NCBI GenBank assembly: GCA_964540025.1
Contig: CAZIKQ010000033.1
Span: forward strand, 1-20,409
Reading direction: 5' to 3'
DNA length: 20,409 nt
DNA from: RGIG250 sp964540025
GTDB lineage: Bacteria > Bacillota > Negativicutes > Selenomonadales > Selenomonadaceae
Shown here: positions 20,328-20,409 of the stretch, in pieces
How positions within the stretch are numbered: position 1 is the stretch's first letter
How the letters are laid out: the number at the start of each line of letters is the position of its first letter
Made by a program: the position numbers and the translations under genes
The notes under the pieces: model-generated
The model's database searches: none
What the model was told of the DNA's origin: nothing
Seen by the model: the letters and a program-made list of their open reading frames with translations, nothing else

Positions 20328-20329
20328 TG

Positions 20330-20409
20330 ATCCGTCTAATAGGCTCCCCTGTAGGTTGGCGTGAGCACTTAAATCGCTGAAAGCGGCAACTGCTAATCGG
20401 TCTCATAGG
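20330..20409. repeat. Dispersed intergenic repeat after flgH, with a second copy at the window end
   Basis: CCGTCTAATAGGCTCCCCTG (20332-20351) is one base different from 17931-17950. About 66 bp later AATCGGTCTCATAGG (20395-20409) begins another copy that runs off the window. Between them lie CACTTAAA (20366-20373) and the CTGAAAGCGGCAACTG word related to 8428-8440. The sequence therefore contains at least two neighbouring units. Confidence 0.7.

Noticed and set aside
20330..20409. CRISPR-like array (two copies of a ~20-bp word about 66 bp apart)
   Set aside because: Only two units, the spacing is too long for typical arrays, the intervening sequence is itself repeated elsewhere, and there are no cas genes.

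Overview
The window looks like a chromosome segment from a diderm Firmicute of the class Negativicutes, most likely a motile, non-sporulating, anaerobic Selenomonadaceae-like organism. The reasons are Firmicute gene order and ribosome-binding sites (yycJ-htrA-rlmH; murA ... mbl-flhO-flhP) combined with flgA and flgH. FlgA and FlgH belong to the P and L rings, which need an outer membrane. A flavodiiron protein points to an anaerobic or microaerophilic life. Most genes are G+C-rich. One block, about 1240-4320, is clearly A+T-rich and looks imported.

Layout. 1-218: intergenic repeat material, then a strong promoter. 237-1055: metQ lipoprotein, alone. 1056-1378: a gene-poor stretch full of stem-loops, ending in the coding tail of an unidentified gene. 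1379-4312: a BcgI-like restriction-modification system. Its first gene fuses nuclease and methylase; its specificity gene is split by one extra G in a G6 tract between the two target-recognition halves. 4447-8346 (minus strand): flavodiiron protein, M20 amidohydrolase and MetY (the last two form an operon). 8347-8672: a 326-bp gap holding a repeat copy, the metY -10 box and a probable plus-strand structured RNA ending in an intrinsic terminator. 8673-11076 (minus): yycJ-htrA-rlmH, the tail of the classic walRK cluster without walRK. 11195-11632 (minus): a secreted protein of unknown function. 11880-12963 (plus): queF and cobO. 13145-14410: murA. 14542-15894 (minus): ubiX and a secreted DUF3298-like protein. 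16053-20327 (plus): mbl/mreB, flgF, flgG, flgA, flgH, with flgI expected just past the end.

How it fits together. The right third is a cell-envelope and flagellum block: MurA starts peptidoglycan synthesis, MreB/Mbl steers the elongation machinery, and FlgF/FlgG/FlgA/FlgH build the distal rod and the rings that cross the outer membrane. The order murA ... mbl-flhO-flhP is that of Bacillus, but the sporulation genes found there (spoIID, spoIIQ, spoIIID) are absent and ubiX plus a DUF3298-like gene occupy their place. The centre carries sulfur amino-acid metabolism (MetY plus an amidohydrolase, and the remote MetQ), oxygen/NO detoxification and envelope protease functions.

The most noteworthy items are the split, possibly phase-variable specificity subunit, the orphan structured RNA near 8458-8636, a dispersed intergenic repeat family, and an FlgH without a lipoprotein cysteine.
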